IMG/VR virus record: IMGVR_UViG_3300024518_001839
Span: 1-45,679 of that record
Source of the DNA: a virus
Length of the DNA stretch: 45,679 bases
Strand: one strand, 5' to 3'
Below are positions 1-6,113 of this stretch, piece after piece. A program made the position numbers and the translations under genes. Position 1 is the stretch's first letter, and every line of letters starts with the position of its first letter. The notes under the pieces are model-generated. The model was not told where the DNA came from. It made no database searches and saw only the letters and a program-made list of their open reading frames with translations.

Positions 1-256
1 CCATATCCATATCCATCTCCAGATCCATCTCCAGATCCATCTCCATATCCAGATCCATATCCATATCCAGATCCATATCCAGATCCATATCCAGATCCAT
101 ATCCAGATCCATATCCATCTCCAGATCCAGATCCATATCCAGATCCATATCCATCTCCAGATCCAGATCCATATCCATCTCCAGATCCAGATCCATATCC
201 AGATCCATATCCATCTCCAGATCCAGATCCATATCCAGATCCATCTCCAGATCCAT
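1..256 (-). CDS. Met/Leu-Asp/Glu dipeptide-repeat protein, 3' end outside window
   Basis: An open frame starts at ATG 256, one codon after the stop of the upstream gene and in the same frame as it, and runs off the left edge with no stop (85 codons visible). It reads M-D-L-E-M-D-L-D and so on: every odd residue is Met or Leu and every even residue Asp or Glu. GGAAAG lies 8 bases before the ATG and could serve as ribosome-binding site. Nothing like a folded domain is visible. The peptide would be extremely acidic with alternating hydrophobic side chains. Because every frame through the array is open, an open frame alone is weak evidence of coding; the best argument is the tight, in-frame placement behind a real gene. 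A rare read-through of the upstream TAA would fuse the two. Confidence 0.4.
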   Translation of the reverse strand, partial: MDLEMDLDMDLDLEMDMDLDMDLDLEMDMDLDLEMDMDLDMDLDLEMDMDLDMDLDMDLDMDLDMDMDLDMEMDLEMDLEMDMDM

Positions 257-258
257 CT
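1..258. repeat. Hexanucleotide tandem array, 43 units
   Basis: The stretch is an unbroken run of 43 six-base units of three kinds, CCATAT, CCAGAT and CCATCT, continuing past the left edge. With T, A and C for these units, 121-180 reads AATATCAATC and 181-240 reads AATATCAATA, so a 60-bp higher-order repeat has also formed. The unit length keeps reading frame, and none of the six frames contains a stop codon. On the minus strand one frame gives alternating Met/Leu and Asp/Glu. Such arrays normally arise by slippage or unequal recombination. Confidence 0.97.
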
Positions 259-259
259 C

Positions 260-634
260 TTATACTTTCCATGATTTTACCCCTTGTATAGATTCTTGAG
301 CTTTTCGTGTGCAGTCGATCCTTTCAATCGCTTCGGTAACGATAATCTTGTAAACCGGCATAGCAAAGTTGCATTCATCGGGCTTATTTGTGCCTTCCAT
401 TGCCATCTGCGAAAGACTCGCCGCCCCCTGCCATGTGTGCAAGCGAATGGCTTGGCGCATAGTAACCTGCTTGCCGTCTTCACTTACCTCCTCTATATAT
501 CCAGCAAAAACACCAGCCGAATACGTCCTTACGATCTTGTATTCCATCCCCTCAAAAATTTCTGCCGGGGCATGGCTCTTGGGAACATAAACAATACCAT
601 TAATCGTGATCTCTTTCTCCGCGCATGTATTCAT
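260..634 (-). CDS. Phage protein resembling DUF6948
   Basis: A 124-residue protein whose centre reads like a family I remember from many phages and annotated DUF6948: a core of VRTYSAGVFAGYIE (about residues 35-48), then an arginine-rich strand, HTWQGAASLSQMAMEG and a C-terminal half with VTEAIERID. The conserved serine-alanine-glycine and tryptophan-glycine-alanine-alanine-serine patterns are easily seen. No function is known to me. The N-terminus adds a short strand (EITINGIVYVPK). It starts at ATG 634, overlapping the stop of the 34-residue gene before it as ATGA, so the two are probably translated together; AAAAGGAAG stands before the start. The family assignment is from memory. Confidence 0.85.
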   Translation of the reverse strand: MNTCAEKEITINGIVYVPKSHAPAEIFEGMEYKIVRTYSAGVFAGYIEEVSEDGKQVTMRQAIRLHTWQGAASLSQMAMEGTNKPDECNFAMPVYKIIVTEAIERIDCTRKAQESIQGVKSWKV

Positions 635-735
635 TTGTTTCTTCCTTTTAAATTGTGTGAATTAGGAGAACGTAACTCGCCGCAGCTGGTTTCCTCGACC
701 ACCTCCTCCGCCAATGTGATTTCTTTCTCCGCCAT
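631..735 (-). CDS. 34-residue acidic protein
   Basis: A short frame from ATG 735 to TGA 631, preceded by GAGGG four bases before the start. The first half is acidic (AEEVVEET), the second basic and polar. It fills the gap between two genes almost exactly, beginning just after the stop at 743 and ending in a 4-base ATGA overlap with the next gene, which is the usual sign of a coupled phage gene. No domain is recognisable. It could be a leader that passes ribosomes to the following gene rather than a protein with its own job. Confidence 0.5.
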   Translation of the reverse strand: MAEKEITLAEEVVEETSCGELRSPNSHNLKGRNK

Positions 736-742
736 GCCGCCC

Positions 743-937
743 TCATTTCTTTATCAGTTGCCGCCATTGTCTACAAGTTGGGGGCAGCGTTCCATACTGC
801 CTATATTTACGCAACACAAAGGGCCTGATAATCCAAAACCGCAGCCGGATAAACCACAGCCTTATAGCATTTGGCGGATTCGCTCCCCAATACTGATACG
901 CATTCCAATACGGCTCCCACCTATGATGATAAATCAT
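743..937 (-). CDS. 64-residue basic, aromatic-rich protein
   Basis: The frame begins at ATG 937, eight bases after the stop of the HTH gene and with TGAGGTTGAC before the start. It is very rich in Trp, Tyr, Arg and Ile (for example WEPYWNAYQYWG and FIRLRFWIIRPF). A stretch around residues 27-42 is hydrophobic but broken by arginines, so a membrane segment is unlikely. I recognise no family. Its place directly behind the small HTH regulator suggests cotranscription. The unusual composition leaves some doubt that it is a true gene. Confidence 0.5.
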   Translation of the reverse strand: MIYHHRWEPYWNAYQYWGANPPNAIRLWFIRLRFWIIRPFVLRKYRQYGTLPPTCRQWRQLIKK

Positions 938-944
938 GTCAACC

Positions 945-1139
945 TCATTTCAGTAGTTCCGCTGGCTCCGTATCAAGAGCCAAAGCTAGACTTATCAAAT
1001 TATCTGTCATGATATTTGGTCTATGCCCATTCTCGATCTCGGAGATCGTTTGTATGGTCATTTTAGATTTATCCGCCAATTCCTTTTGGGTCAATTTGTT
1101 CTTGCCGCGCAAGCGCAAGACCTTTGCTCCATTTAACAT
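945..1139 (-). CDS. Cro/C1-type HTH regulator
   Basis: A 64-residue single-domain DNA-binding protein of the HTH_3 (Cro/C1) family. The helix-turn-helix is visible at about residues 16-40: LTQKELADKSKMTIQTISEIENG, followed by the usual hydrophobic helix LISLALALDTEPAELL. The length is exactly one domain, so it probably works as a dimer without a separate sensing domain. GGAGGTGAGGAA precedes the start. Its own promoter (1205-1233) lies upstream with an inverted repeat at 1239-1254, a natural place for this protein or its partner to bind. It leads a small operon of 64-, 34- and 124-residue proteins. Confidence 0.9.
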   Translation of the reverse strand: MLNGAKVLRLRGKNKLTQKELADKSKMTIQTISEIENGHRPNIMTDNLISLALALDTEPAELLK

Positions 1140-1204
1140 TTCCTCACCTCCGTTAGGCCTCCGTGATGCTTATCGGTTTGTATATCTCTGCTTGATTCAT
1201 ATAT

Positions 1205-1233
1205 ATATTAACACATTTGGCGCACAGAGTCAA
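1205..1233 (-). promoter_or_regulatory. Sigma-70-type promoter for the small HTH operon
   Basis: On the minus strand: -35 TTGACT (1228-1233), 17-bp spacer, -10 TAATAT (1205-1210). It lies about 66 bases upstream of the HTH start at 1139. The AT-rich run after the -10 would melt easily. Confidence 0.8.
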
Positions 1234-1238
1234 GGGGA

Positions 1239-1254
1239 AAGTGAGCGGTCACTT
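1239..1254. promoter_or_regulatory. Inverted repeat, possible operator
   Basis: AAGTGA and TCACTT flank four bases (16-bp imperfect palindrome), five bases upstream of the -35 box. This position fits an activator or repressor site for the promoter at 1205-1233. The protein that binds is unknown; the HTH protein encoded downstream is one candidate. Confidence 0.55.
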
Positions 1255-1259
1255 GACGC

Positions 1260-1535
1260 CTATGGTGTTTCTACAATTACAAAGTCTTCCCCGCCGATGC
1301 TAAACGCATAGAAGCTCTCGGATGTAGCGTCATCGTGCCGCTCAGTATGTTCAATCATCATATACATTTTGCCGTCCGTTCGCGGCTCTCGATGGCAAAA
1401 GTAATCAAATATCTCGTCAGTTTCATCGGATAAAGTATAGACATCCGATAGGGACATGCCATCATACTTCGCCTTCATCTCGTCCCACTTATCATCCTTG
1501 TCAACTATCGCTAGTATCGTTATCTGGTGTGACAT
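1260..1535 (-). CDS. 91-residue acidic protein of unknown function
   Basis: Starts at ATG 1535 with GGAGATATACA before it; an upstream GTG/ATG at 1553 lacks a matching site. The protein (SHQITILAIVDKDDKW...) has a short N-terminal beta strand, an acidic middle (SDVYTLSDETDEIFDYF) and a C-terminal strand ending in VIVETP. I recognise no family. Its first 35 bases overlap the end of the coiled-coil frame at 1501-1666. It ends just before the promoter region of the HTH operon, so it closes the preceding transcription unit. Confidence 0.7.
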   Translation of the reverse strand: MSHQITILAIVDKDDKWDEMKAKYDGMSLSDVYTLSDETDEIFDYFCHREPRTDGKMYMMIEHTERHDDATSESFYAFSIGGEDFVIVETP

Positions 1536-1666
1536 TGTATATCTCCGATTCAACCTTCCACGCCCACAGCTTGTCTATGGTTACCTGATGACCTGCTATG
1601 ATCTTCGCCTGTGCTTCAATGAGTTTTTCCAGCTTCTCGATCTGCCCCCCCGCGCTTATTCGCCAT
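1501..1666 (-). pseudogene. Small coiled-coil protein split by a +1 shift at a run of seven G
   Basis: ATG 1666 overlaps the stop of the pentapeptide gene and reads MANKRGG before meeting a run of seven G (complement of 1645-1651). In the starting frame translation stops after 16 residues. In the +1 frame the sequence continues as QIEKLEKLIEAQAKIIAGHQ... to TGA 1501, a convincing short coiled coil, but that frame has no start codon. One G fewer would make a continuous gene of about 54 residues. Possible explanations are a homopolymer sequencing error, a real disabling insertion, or a programmed shift. I list it as broken as it stands. Confidence 0.5.
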
Positions 1667-2195
1667 GCTCGGCAAGGAATTTGAGAGCTTCGGTAATGGT
1701 GGACTCGCTGACTTTAGCACCGTTCGACAGTGTGATTACCTTTTCAGGTTCACCGTCTATCGCAATCCCCGTGATCTCCTCGAAAATTGCAGCGTCGAAG
1801 TTAGGCAGCTTTTTTATTCTGGCGGTCATCTCTTCGGATTTGCTCTTTGCCCACCAGTTCGACCATGCTTCTTTGTAGTCATATACAACTAATTGATTGC
1901 CAATCCATTCAGTCAATAATATATCAAAGCGGATAAAGTTTTCACTCTGTACCCACTCGCTCATGGTGATAGAGCTTTCTTCGTTAAAAGCCCTCAGTCG
2001 GGGTTCATCAGTATTGAATATGCCGCTGTTACTGTTGCCGCTGTTACTGTTGCCGCTGTTCCAGTCGCCGCTGTTACTGATGCCGCTGTTCCAGTTGCCG
2101 CTGTTACAGTCGCCGCTGTTACTGTTGCCGCTGTTACTGTTGCCGCTGTTACTGATGCCGCTGTTACTGTTGCCGCTGTTGTTTCTCTTGTCCAT
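1656..2195 (-). CDS. NSGxx pentapeptide-repeat protein
   Basis: The best start is ATG 2195, seven bases after AAAGGGG. After five residues it has eleven exact pentads N-S-G-[N/I/D]-[S/W/C/F] (about residues 6-60), then a non-repetitive domain of about 120 residues: a WVQSENFIRFDILL strand-helix, a Trp-rich stretch EAWSNWWAKSKSEEM, and a C-terminal helix (STITEALKFLAEHG). The repeats resemble the N-x-G-x-x type known from mycobacterial PPE proteins (Pentapeptide_2) rather than the A(D/N)Lxx type; both can form beta-solenoids. The function of this one is unknown. It stands between the annealing protein and small unknown genes, so it is probably a non-structural protein. Confidence 0.8.
   Translation of the reverse strand: MDKRNNSGNSNSGISNSGNSNSGNSNSGDCNSGNWNSGISNSGDWNSGNSNSGNSNSGIFNTDEPRLRAFNEESSITMSEWVQSENFIRFDILLTEWIGNQLVVYDYKEAWSNWWAKSKSEEMTARIKKLPNFDAAIFEEITGIAIDGEPEKVITLSNGAKVSESTITEALKFLAEHGE
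2016..2180 (-). repeat. Eleven 15-bp repeats coding NSGxx
   Basis: Eleven tandem 15-bp units of the type AACAGCGGCAACAGT on the minus strand. Near-identity at the DNA level, with changes mainly in codons 4 and 5, points to recent expansion by slippage. No spacers are present, so this is not a CRISPR array. Confidence 0.95.
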
Positions 2196-2248
2196 TGTCA
2201 TACCCCTTTGTGTTGGATGGGGGGCCATCTCTGACCCCGCCGGTGATG

Positions 2249-4372
2249 TTATACCCCCCGCTCTTCTGCTAGGGCTTGCAACGATCCAATTACTTTACCC
2301 GCCTGCTCTGACGTTAGGTTAGACACTCCGGGACTGCGCCCCCCTATCGCTTTGCTGATCCAGTGTCGTGTCTGTGGCGCTACTTTAGCATTAACCGCCC
2401 TGGGTAACAGCCTATCCAAGATCGCTAGTATATACCCTTCTTGCTCACCAGAGAGGATTTCATCCAGTCTGCCTTCGGAATCGTCGCCTGAACCCTGTTC
2501 TGTAGGAGTCGCCGGGACTGAATCCCACACCGTCACTACTTCCATATCATCAAGGGCTTTGTGGACTATCCCGAAGACTTCTGCGTCCCAATGGATAACA
2601 CTCGTGCGCCCCGTGGTCTCCTGCTCCCATGCTGTATGTGCCTTCGGTGTGCCAAACAGAGGTTGTCCCGTGGCGTCCAGATTTGCCTTCAGCCGGGAAA
2701 AATACTCATGGTGGAGTTCTTTCCATTCGGGCGTGTCGCAGAATCTATCGGTATTCACGCCAGTTCCGAGCGGGTCATGGTCTACTATTTCACTATTACC
2801 AGAAGCAGGGTCAGCCATCCCTTGCTCGCCCATCATATCCAATTCCTCGTTGAGTGAGGCGATTATGGCTTGTCCTTCGGTTTCCATCATTGCTTGCATC
2901 TTGAGCAAGTCGCGTCCGATCAGATTCTTTATGCGCTCCTTGAACTTTGGCGATCTAGGGCCGTCGTAAATTTCCAACTTCACCAGCAACTTCCCGATCT
3001 CCCGTCTGGTTGCGCTGGTAACGTCCCACTCTGGATGTCCCGCTGGCTGTTCCTGCTCTTCCGGCGGATCTACCTGGGCATTGCCCCGCCCCGTGCCGTT
3101 CGTGTCGCTCTGAGCGTCTTCTTCTGACTCCGGTGGTTCGTCATCCGCCCCTAGTGCTGCTTTCCAGCCCACAAACATCGCTGGCGTAATGTCTGTCAAT
3201 TCGTAAGTGCCGTCCTCGCGCGGTGCAACACCAAGATTATTGAAGAACTCTGCAAGACTGGTGGTGTCCTTCATATCATCCAGAACGCCTCCCAAGTTCT
3301 CCAAGAGTTCCGCAGCTTTACCACTTCCACCAATAGACTCCCCCCACTCCTTCGCTGCCTGGACTGCTCTCTGTAGCCGTGCATAATACTCGTCTGCATT
3401 CCCGCTCCGGCTCAGACGCTGTGCCAGATCCTCCGGGATGTCCTTGTTGAGTATATCCAGACGGAGGAAATGCGTACACAAGTAAAACTTGAGATCCTTC
3501 TTATCCATGCCGCGCTCAGTCAGCAACTTGACAGCTTTACGCACATCCAACCAGCGCCCGTAATCCTCTGCCTGTATTTCGGTCATAGTACCCGCTAGGT
3601 AGTCCCGATACTCCTTCCACTGCGCTGGCGCAAGCAACGCCCTGGAATCTACGCCAAACATCTCCTTGACTTCCGCTTTCATCCGTACCGCATCCATCGG
3701 GAGATACTCAACCATGAGAAAAGCTGTGCGCCGGAAACGATCCGTGTCGCCTATTTCCTCCTCTTCCTGGAACTCATCAGCCTCCTGCTCTTCCGTGTTG
3801 CCTGTATTTTCCAGTCGCCTCCACATCGTAACTCTCTTGCCTTGTCTGTTGCGCGCCTCGAAAGATTCAGCATGATCATGCCTCCACTTTCTTATAAACG
3901 ACGGCCGCCATAGGTCCTGGGCAATGCCAATTTGTTTGCACAGCCGCATGATTGCGTTGCTCTTAGCCCCCTCCATAGCGTCCCCGTAGGACATGAAGTG
4001 ATCGCCCATCTGGTGCTTTTGTTCCCCCCAAGCGAAAGCCACCGGCTGCCCCTGGACGAACAGATAGAAGCCCCAGAGTATCAAGCCGTCAACCTCTACA
4101 GGCTTCGGGGATTCTGGCACGACCGCCCACTCAAGACCAAACGCCTCGCACAACGTCCGTTTATATTCCACCGCAGGGAGATAGACTATCCCATCCTCCC
4201 GGATCTCCACCAGGTCAGCTTCTACTTTGCCAAACACGATCTTTCGCTGGGCATCTGTGAGTTTGATCGTTCCTGCTGTTTCCAGGAGCATTGCCACCAC
4301 GTCAGAGCGTGGGACTTTATCAAGGGCCATCTTGTCAGGTATTGCGAGTCCTTTTTCTTCTGGGTTGCTCAT
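2249..4372 (-). CDS. Rad52/Mgm101-like single-strand annealing protein with long C-terminus
   Basis: Start at ATG 4372 behind AAAAAGGAGAAACT gives 707 residues. Residues 60-170 read like the Rad52-superfamily core seen in Mgm101-type and phage annealing proteins: YLPAVEYKRTLCEAFG with a following Trp and Pro, GFYLFVQGQPVAFAWGEQ, then YGDAMEGAKSNAIMRLCKQI and DLWRPSFIRKW, ending in basic residues suited to single-stranded DNA. These proteins pair complementary strands in recombination. The rest is much longer than in relatives: an acidic segment (about 180-210), helical regions, a Pro/Glu-rich linker, and two short helical units near 480-530 and at the C-terminus (LTSEQAGKVIGSLQ) of the kind that tails phage replication proteins. 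The family assignment is by pattern, and the long tail is unassigned. Confidence 0.75.
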   Translation of the reverse strand: MSNPEEKGLAIPDKMALDKVPRSDVVAMLLETAGTIKLTDAQRKIVFGKVEADLVEIREDGIVYLPAVEYKRTLCEAFGLEWAVVPESPKPVEVDGLILWGFYLFVQGQPVAFAWGEQKHQMGDHFMSYGDAMEGAKSNAIMRLCKQIGIAQDLWRPSFIRKWRHDHAESFEARNRQGKRVTMWRRLENTGNTEEQEADEFQEEEEIGDTDRFRRTAFLMVEYLPMDAVRMKAEVKEMFGVDSRALLAPAQWKEYRDYLAGTMTEIQAEDYGRWLDVRKAVKLLTERGMDKKDLKFYLCTHFLRLDILNKDIPEDLAQRLSRSGNADEYYARLQRAVQAAKEWGESIGGSGKAAELLENLGGVLDDMKDTTSLAEFFNNLGVAPREDGTYELTDITPAMFVGWKAALGADDEPPESEEDAQSDTNGTGRGNAQVDPPEEQEQPAGHPEWDVTSATRREIGKLLVKLEIYDGPRSPKFKERIKNLIGRDLLKMQAMMETEGQAIIASLNEELDMMGEQGMADPASGNSEIVDHDPLGTGVNTDRFCDTPEWKELHHEYFSRLKANLDATGQPLFGTPKAHTAWEQETTGRTSVIHWDAEVFGIVHKALDDMEVVTVWDSVPATPTEQGSGDDSEGRLDEILSGEQEGYILAILDRLLPRAVNAKVAPQTRHWISKAIGGRSPGVSNLTSEQAGKVIGSLQALAEERGV

Positions 4373-4418
4373 AGTTTCTCCTTTTTGTTCACCATTGATG
4401 GCGATAGGCTGGTTATGT

Positions 4419-5012
4419 TCATTTGCCAGTCTCCGCAAACGCATCCCGATTATGATTTATACGCTCAAGGCGCTCAATCTCTATATTAGCTTTAGCGAAC
4501 TTGCCGCGCCAACTTGCGATCTCGTCGCTCTTGCCTATCTGGATTGTTGTTATCCGCTCTTCCAGCACTTTGGTTTTTTGTGCCTGATCTGCATTCTCCT
4601 CCATGAGTACCGTGACCACCGCTTCCTTTCTCGTCAGTTCGTCAGTGAGCCGGGAGATCTCTGCGTGGAGTATCGCCCCCCAGTCTCCCGCCTCTATCAC
4701 TGCGCGCTTGATCAATGTAGCCCTGGATAGTCCCTCGTGCCAATGCTCGTCCAGTATCGGGTGACGCTCTGGTTCCTCTTGCTTGTCCTCTATGCCAGCA
4801 ACTCTATCTATGCGCCTTTGGAGCGCCTCGCGGTCTTCGTCGTCCGCCAAGTCACTGACCCTGACTGTAACCTTTGTCTTATGGCTATCCCATATCTCCG
4901 TTCCGTCCACCAGCGGAACCAGAGCCAAACACTCAGCCAGAGTCTCCCGATTGTCAGGATGTACCGATACTACCCAAAAGTCGTTAGCAACCTTCTCAAT
5001 ACTGTTCTTCAT
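4419..5012 (-). CDS. Coiled-coil protein of unknown function
   Basis: ATG 5012 follows AGGAGGAAGGGAA and is preferred to GTG 5036. The 197-residue protein has a small alpha/beta N-terminal part (NDFWVVSVHPDNRETLAECLALVPLVDG, then KTKVTVRVSDL), an acidic helical middle, and a clear coiled coil over about residues 120-190 (HAEISRLTDELTRKEAVVTVL and onward). It directly precedes the Rad52-like gene with a gap of 46 bases, so it is probably in the same operon and might be a partner in recombination or replication; that is inference from position only. No enzyme motif is visible. Confidence 0.75.
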   Translation of the reverse strand: MKNSIEKVANDFWVVSVHPDNRETLAECLALVPLVDGTEIWDSHKTKVTVRVSDLADDEDREALQRRIDRVAGIEDKQEEPERHPILDEHWHEGLSRATLIKRAVIEAGDWGAILHAEISRLTDELTRKEAVVTVLMEENADQAQKTKVLEERITTIQIGKSDEIASWRGKFAKANIEIERLERINHNRDAFAETGK

Positions 5013-5050
5013 TTCCCTTCCTCCTGTGTGCTCCACCCGGAGCGTGATTG

Positions 5051-5197
5051 TCAGTTACAATACTCCCAATAGTGACAATCCAGATTGTCCCTCAGCTTAA
5101 TGGCGTGGCCTTTCGTGATACCCCACCTCGTTGTTTCGACACCCTCGATCATGACGATCTCGAAAGGATAAACAGCCACAAGTCCGACTGGCCCCAT
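5051..5197 (-). CDS. 48-residue protein, possibly the end of a shifted gene
   Basis: ATG 5197 (or GTG 5206, three codons earlier, behind AAGGTGAT) to TGA 5051. The sequence VETTRWGITKGHAIKLRDNLDCHYWEYC looks like a folded protein, with patterned Trp, His, Cys and basic residues. The best ribosome-binding site in the area, AAAGGGG, sits instead before ATG 5229, which opens a different frame of 26 residues overlapping this one. A single-base change between the two frames would give one protein beginning ILRKGDMWSV. I cannot tell whether the two frames are separate small genes or one broken gene. Confidence 0.45.
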   Translation of the reverse strand: MGPVGLVAVYPFEIVMIEGVETTRWGITKGHAIKLRDNLDCHYWEYCN

Positions 5198-5229
5198 ACT
5201 GACCACATATCACCTTTTCTTAGTATCAT
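5149..5229 (-). CDS. 26-residue frame overlapping the 48-residue gene
   Basis: ATG 5229 follows the strong site AAAGGGGTAAAAA and reads ILRKGDMWSVWGQSDLWLF before stopping at TGA 5149. The start signal is much better than that of the overlapping 48-residue frame. It may be a leader peptide coupled to it, or the true N-terminus of a frameshifted gene. Confidence 0.35.
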   Translation of the reverse strand: MILRKGDMWSVWGQSDLWLFILSRSS

Positions 5230-5241
5230 TTTTTACCCCTT

Positions 5242-5448
5242 TCATTTCCCCTTTTTCGGTTCAAGTTCACCCCACAACTTCGCGGGCGTGGTCTTGAGTG
5301 CTTTTGCTATTCGCAGAGCGTCGGGAAGGCTCACAACACGTTTCCCGTTTTCATACCGGTGAATCGTTGAGTTATCAAGCCCGACTTTCGCTCCGAGTTC
5401 CATCGTGGATAGTCCTGCCTTCTCTCTATACTCCTGCAAGTGCTTCAT
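5242..5448 (-). CDS. Cro/C1-type HTH regulator
   Basis: A 68-residue one-domain DNA-binding protein. The start is ATG 5448, six bases after GGTGAT. The motif runs from about residue 11: AGLSTMELGAKVGLDNSTIHRYENGKR, then a helix with LPDALRIAKALKTTPAKLW, the standard five-helix HTH_3 fold. The C-terminus ends in a basic GKLEPKKGK-like tail. It shares the fold but not close sequence with the HTH protein at 945-1139, so the phage carries two small regulators in one strand orientation. It lies mid-operon, downstream of the promoter at 6030-6058, whose inverted repeat would be a plausible target for either regulator. Confidence 0.9.
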   Translation of the reverse strand: MKHLQEYREKAGLSTMELGAKVGLDNSTIHRYENGKRVVSLPDALRIAKALKTTPAKLWGELEPKKGK

Positions 5449-5487
5449 CAAATCACCCCCTTCCAGGTTGTCCTCATCAGGGCTGGC

Positions 5488-5712
5488 TCAGTTAGCTTCC
5501 CTCGCTAACAGCCAAACCGTTTCACACTTGATGCACTTGCCTCGCCCTCTTCCGCTAAAGTCTATTTTGCCACCACACCTGTCTTTTTGGCAGTAGGCGC
5601 AATACTTGCCGCAGTCTTGGTGGGACGCTACCAATTCAACTATTTTGGTGGCATGGTGTTCTTTTAGCAAAGCAATATATTCATCAAAATCAACTTGTAT
5701 CGTGGCCATCAT
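5488..5712 (-). CDS. Small zinc-ribbon-like protein
   Basis: A 74-residue protein starting with two ATG codons (5712 and 5709) behind GGAAGG. The N-terminal half is a helix (IALLKEHHATKIVELVASHQ). The C-terminal half has cysteines spaced as C-x3-C-x2-C, a further cysteine in DRCGG, and CIKCE, a pattern able to bind one zinc ion with CxxC pairs near residues 38-41 and 60-63. Basic residues between the pairs (GRGRGK) suggest nucleic-acid contact. It could be a regulator or a nucleic-acid-binding accessory factor. No named family is recognised. Confidence 0.75.
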   Translation of the reverse strand: MMATIQVDFDEYIALLKEHHATKIVELVASHQDCGKYCAYCQKDRCGGKIDFSGRGRGKCIKCETVWLLAREAN

Positions 5713-5789
5713 GTCCCTTCCTGGCGGGAGTTACCCCGCCGTGTGCGTTGCTGTTTAGAATGGTACAGCTTCCTCAGCGGCAAACTGTT

Positions 5790-5975
5790 CTAATTCTCTG
5801 TGTCTGAATCGTTCTGCATCATCTGTCTGAGTGCGCTCATATTGTCACCATCATCCTGCGGGTCTGTTTCGCCCAGGATGTTCCTCACCAGTTCCAGGTC
5901 GTCTCTAAGTTGAATGTTCTCAAGTTCCATGTCCTGGATTACCGCATTTCCTTCGATTGTCAACTGGTGTGTCAT
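5790..5975 (-). CDS. 61-residue acidic helical protein
   Basis: First gene after the promoter at 6030-6058, with GAAGGGGAAAACAAG before ATG 5975. Residues 15-36 form an acidic helix (MELENIQLRDDLELVRNILG), followed by a disordered acidic tail. No family is recognised. The -1 frame over its last third stays open and runs on to a stop at 5755, ending in Glu-Glu-Ala-Val-Pro-Phe, which resembles the acidic tip of single-strand-binding proteins, but that frame has no start codon of its own. The small size, acidity and first position in an operon would suit an inhibitor or antirepressor; this is a guess. Confidence 0.65.
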   Translation of the reverse strand: MTHQLTIEGNAVIQDMELENIQLRDDLELVRNILGETDPQDDGDNMSALRQMMQNDSDTEN

Positions 5976-6029
5976 CTTGTTTTCCCCTTCGTTTTGTGTA
6001 AGAGTAACTTGTGTTTCGCTTATGTCTAT

Positions 6030-6058
6030 AGTATACCGCTTTTCTTGCCGTTTGTCAA
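6030..6058 (-). promoter_or_regulatory. Near-consensus sigma-70 promoter
   Basis: On the minus strand: -35 TTGACA (6053-6058), 17-bp spacer, -10 TATACT (6030-6035). This is the best promoter in the window. It drives the genes from 5975 leftwards. The spacer and upstream side are occupied by the arms of a perfect 14-bp inverted repeat, so its use is probably controlled. Confidence 0.92.
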
Positions 6059-6079
6059 GCCAAAAGGCAAGAAAAGCGG
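6036..6079. promoter_or_regulatory. Perfect 14-bp inverted repeat enclosing the -35 box
   Basis: Arms 6036-6049 (CCGCTTTTCTTGCC on the plus strand) and 6066-6079 (its exact reverse complement) are separated by 16 bases containing the -35 box. One arm fills most of the spacer of the promoter at 6030-6058. Two half-sites about 30 bp centre to centre on both sides of a -35 box would let a dimeric repressor block RNA polymerase. It cannot act as a terminator of the downstream gene because it lies before the transcription start. Confidence 0.85.
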
Positions 6080-6113
6080 CGTCGGTGTGAGATAAAATGA
6101 AAAGGGACTATAT

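Noticed and set aside
1-258. Possible plus-strand Pro-rich repeat protein (PYPSPD-type)
   Set aside because: That frame has no start within the window and continues into antisense of the DUF6948-like gene; the minus-strand frame is better placed.
284-1012. Long plus-strand open frame of 242 codons
   Set aside because: It overlaps several minus-strand genes that have ribosome sites, ATGA overlaps and recognisable domains; its translation is low in pattern and has no ribosome site.
2016-2180. CRISPR-like tandem repeats
   Set aside because: Units are 15 bp, contiguous, in frame, and encode NSGxx pentads; there are no unique spacers.
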